DNA from: Bacteroidota bacterium
GTDB lineage: Bacteria; Bacteroidota; Bacteroidia; Chitinophagales; Chitinophagaceae
Assembly (NCBI GenBank): GCA_028877005.1
Contig: JAGWPI010000314.1
Location: 1-6,708 of the forward strand
DNA: 6,708 nt
Direction: 5' to 3'
The translations under genes and the position numbers were made by a program. The notes beneath the pieces were generated by a model. The model had not been told where the DNA came from. It saw nothing but the letters and a program-made list of their open reading frames with translations, and did not search any database. Of this stretch, positions 6,067 to 6,708 are shown in pieces (position 1 is the stretch's first letter; each line of letters opens with the position of its first letter).

Positions 6067-6222
6067 TCATACAATAATTAGGCAACTACGCCGGTTCATC
6101 CATTCACCATAACTAACTACACGGCCGGCGTAGAAACCCATTCTTGTATAATAAATAATCAGGGGTGTATATCCATTACAACCTATCCAACGGCAATGGT
6201 TATCATGCTCGTCTTTACTCAA
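6067..6222 (-). CDS. Possible 51-residue small protein, TTG start, unknown function
   Basis: The minus strand holds an open frame of 51 codons from TTG at 6222-6220, directly after an in-frame TAA, to TGA at 6069-6067. It begins 28 bases after the DUF6132 gene stop, a normal operon spacing. The product starts MSKDEHDNHCRWIGCNGYTP if TTG is read as Met, and continues through GFYAGRVVSYGEW (about 29-41). It is rich in Trp, Tyr, Cys and Arg (Cys10, Cys15, Cys47; Trp12, Trp41), which looks more protein-like than random A/T-rich DNA. Against it are the lack of an ATG near the 5' end, no recognised family, and a perfect inverted repeat inside it (6086-6133) that could instead mark a structured RNA. 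I do not recognise it. Confidence 0.3.
   Translation of the reverse strand: MSKDEHDNHCRWIGCNGYTPLIIYYTRMGFYAGRVVSYGEWMNRRSCLIIV
6086..6133. repeat. Perfect 9-bp GC-rich inverted repeat
   Basis: CTACGCCGG at 6086-6094 and CCGGCGTAG at 6125-6133 are exact reverse complements separated by 30 bases. Seven of nine pairs in each arm are in the GC-rich CGCCGG core and its flank, giving the most stable long-range stem in the window. No U tract follows on either strand, so it is not an ordinary terminator. Confidence 0.55.
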
Positions 6223-6250
6223 AAAGTTTTATTTCAATTTTCCTGCTGTT

Positions 6251-6472
6251 TTAGGAAGATTGAGTTGGTGTTGACTTGGCTGGGCGCTTTTGAAACATGC
6301 CAAAAACAAGGGCACCCATCATAGCAAAATAAAGGGTACTATTTACCGGTTTTGAAGAGATGATACAAGTTCCACTGGCACATCCTACAAAATAATAATA
6401 CAAATAGCCGGCTATACCTCCGGTAATAGCACCAGCTATATATAGTTTATTTTTAATGATCCACTTCTTCAT
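6251..6472 (-). CDS. DUF6132-like small membrane protein
   Basis: This 73-residue inner-membrane protein resembles the DUF6132 family of Bacteroidota. From the start MKKWIIKNKLYIAG there is a glycine-rich membrane segment (about 10-29, AGAITGGIAGYLYYYFV), then VGCASGTCIISSKPVNSTLY (29-48) with Cys31 and Cys36, and a second membrane segment (about 47-61). A basic tail follows (KRPAKSTPTQSS). The internal ATG at 6472-6470 was chosen over one 25 codons upstream (6547) because family proteins begin just before the first membrane segment, and the longer version would read through the preceding gene out of frame. It overlaps the end of the DUF2892 gene by 20 bases, which suggests translational coupling. 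Biochemical function is unknown; its partners and the CxxxxC motif suggest a thiol or sulfur role, by inference. Confidence 0.75.
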   Translation of the reverse strand: MKKWIIKNKLYIAGAITGGIAGYLYYYFVGCASGTCIISSKPVNSTLYFAMMGALVFGMFQKRPAKSTPTQSS

Positions 6473-6704
6473 AAGTAACTTCTTCAGGTGTTTGTTGTTG
6501 AATAGAGGTACGTTGATAAGTATTGGTACTGCAGCCGCCAACACCACAGCAACCTATATTTGCCAATGCCATATATGCCACAATGCCGCCAAATATACCC
6601 AATAACCAATCGTGCGATATAAAGGCCTGTGCAATAGCAAACCCGGCAATTGCCAAGCGAATGATGCGCATCCAATTCCAGCCATATTTTAATTGTTGTA
6701 ACAT
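6453..6704 (-). CDS. DUF2892-like small membrane protein
   Basis: This 83-residue protein resembles the DUF2892 (YgaP-like membrane) family, whose members often accompany or are fused to rhodanese domains. Two membrane segments are visible, about 13-30 (RIIRLAIAGFAIAQAFI) and 33-50 (WLLGIFGGIVAYMALANI). The conserved NIGCCGVGGCS (49-59) follows, with Cys52, Cys53 and Cys58. A polar acidic tail ends in EEVTYEEVDH. The ATG at 6704-6702 lies four bases from the window edge, so upstream sequence cannot be judged; a start at Met12 is an alternative. It is the first visible gene of the minus-strand cluster, and an upstream partner such as a rhodanese may lie outside. Family assignment is good; function is inferred only. 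Confidence 0.78.
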   Translation of the reverse strand: MLQQLKYGWNWMRIIRLAIAGFAIAQAFISHDWLLGIFGGIVAYMALANIGCCGVGGCSTNTYQRTSIQQQTPEEVTYEEVDH

Positions 6705-6708
6705 AGTA

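Larger units (their letters stand above)
5937..6250 (-). promoter_or_regulatory. 314-base structured inter-gene stretch upstream of the 61-residue gene
   Basis: This stretch is unlike the A/T-only intergenic DNA elsewhere in the window: 6081-6140 is about 53% GC by count, 5991-6050 about 38%. It holds two short open frames and several long complementary segments, listed separately. No exact TAnnTTTG element is seen on the minus strand. A structured 5' leader controlling the 61-residue, DsrE-like and porin genes would fit the position, but no known riboswitch class was recognised. Confidence 0.4.

Noticed and set aside
6086..6133. Integron attC site or TPP riboswitch
   Set aside because: The required GTTRRRY/RYYYAAC core sites are missing for attC. 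For TPP, only a loose likeness to the CCAGCGTAGGGA end is present, without the CTGAGA element.
6473..6547. Longer N-terminus for the DUF6132 protein
   Set aside because: The extra 25 residues lie wholly inside the DUF2892 gene in another frame and have no place in the family architecture.
6484..6675. Second minus-strand frame within the DUF2892 gene
   Set aside because: It overlaps the DUF2892 gene out of frame and has no membrane or family pattern.

Overview
The window is AT-rich, and its intergenic DNA is even richer in A and T. It looks like the chromosome of a Bacteroidota species, probably near Chitinophagaceae. The reasons are the style of its LpxD paralogue, DUF2892 and DUF6132 proteins, start sites without Shine-Dalgarno sequences, and -7 promoter elements of the Bacteroidota type TAnnTTTG. 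The family placement is inference from remembered sequence patterns; no search was run.

Left part (1-1882). The minus strand carries the 5' part of lysS (lysyl-tRNA synthetase, cut by the window edge) and a complete RluE-type 23S rRNA pseudouridine synthase. A 523-base, very AT-rich divergent region then separates rluE from a plus-strand LpxD-type acyltransferase. That region holds a strong minus-strand intrinsic terminator at 1471-1493 with no gene in front of it, and a nested set of complementary segments behind it. Together they suggest an undescribed small RNA or an attenuating leader of rluE.

Middle (1883-3802). The LpxD paralogue converges on an extended SDR (NAD-dependent epimerase/dehydratase-like) gene, and the two coding regions overlap by 6 bases at their 3' ends.

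Right part (2831-6708). All recognised genes are on the minus strand. In transcription order they are a DUF2892 membrane protein, a DUF6132 membrane protein overlapping it by 20 bases, a 314-base stretch, a 61-residue coiled-coil protein, a DsrE-like protein, an OprD-like outer-membrane porin and the SDR. The three small cysteine-bearing proteins and the DsrE fold suggest a sulfur (persulfide or thiosulfate) handling cluster coupled to an outer-membrane pore. This is a context-based inference.

The 314-base stretch is unusual. It has a local GC maximum near 53%, a perfect 9-bp inverted repeat, a pseudoknot-like set of complementary segments just upstream of the 61-residue gene, and two short ORFs. 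It is either a structured leader RNA or tiny genes, and is one of the two places most worth a second look; the other is the candidate small RNA near 1471-1590.
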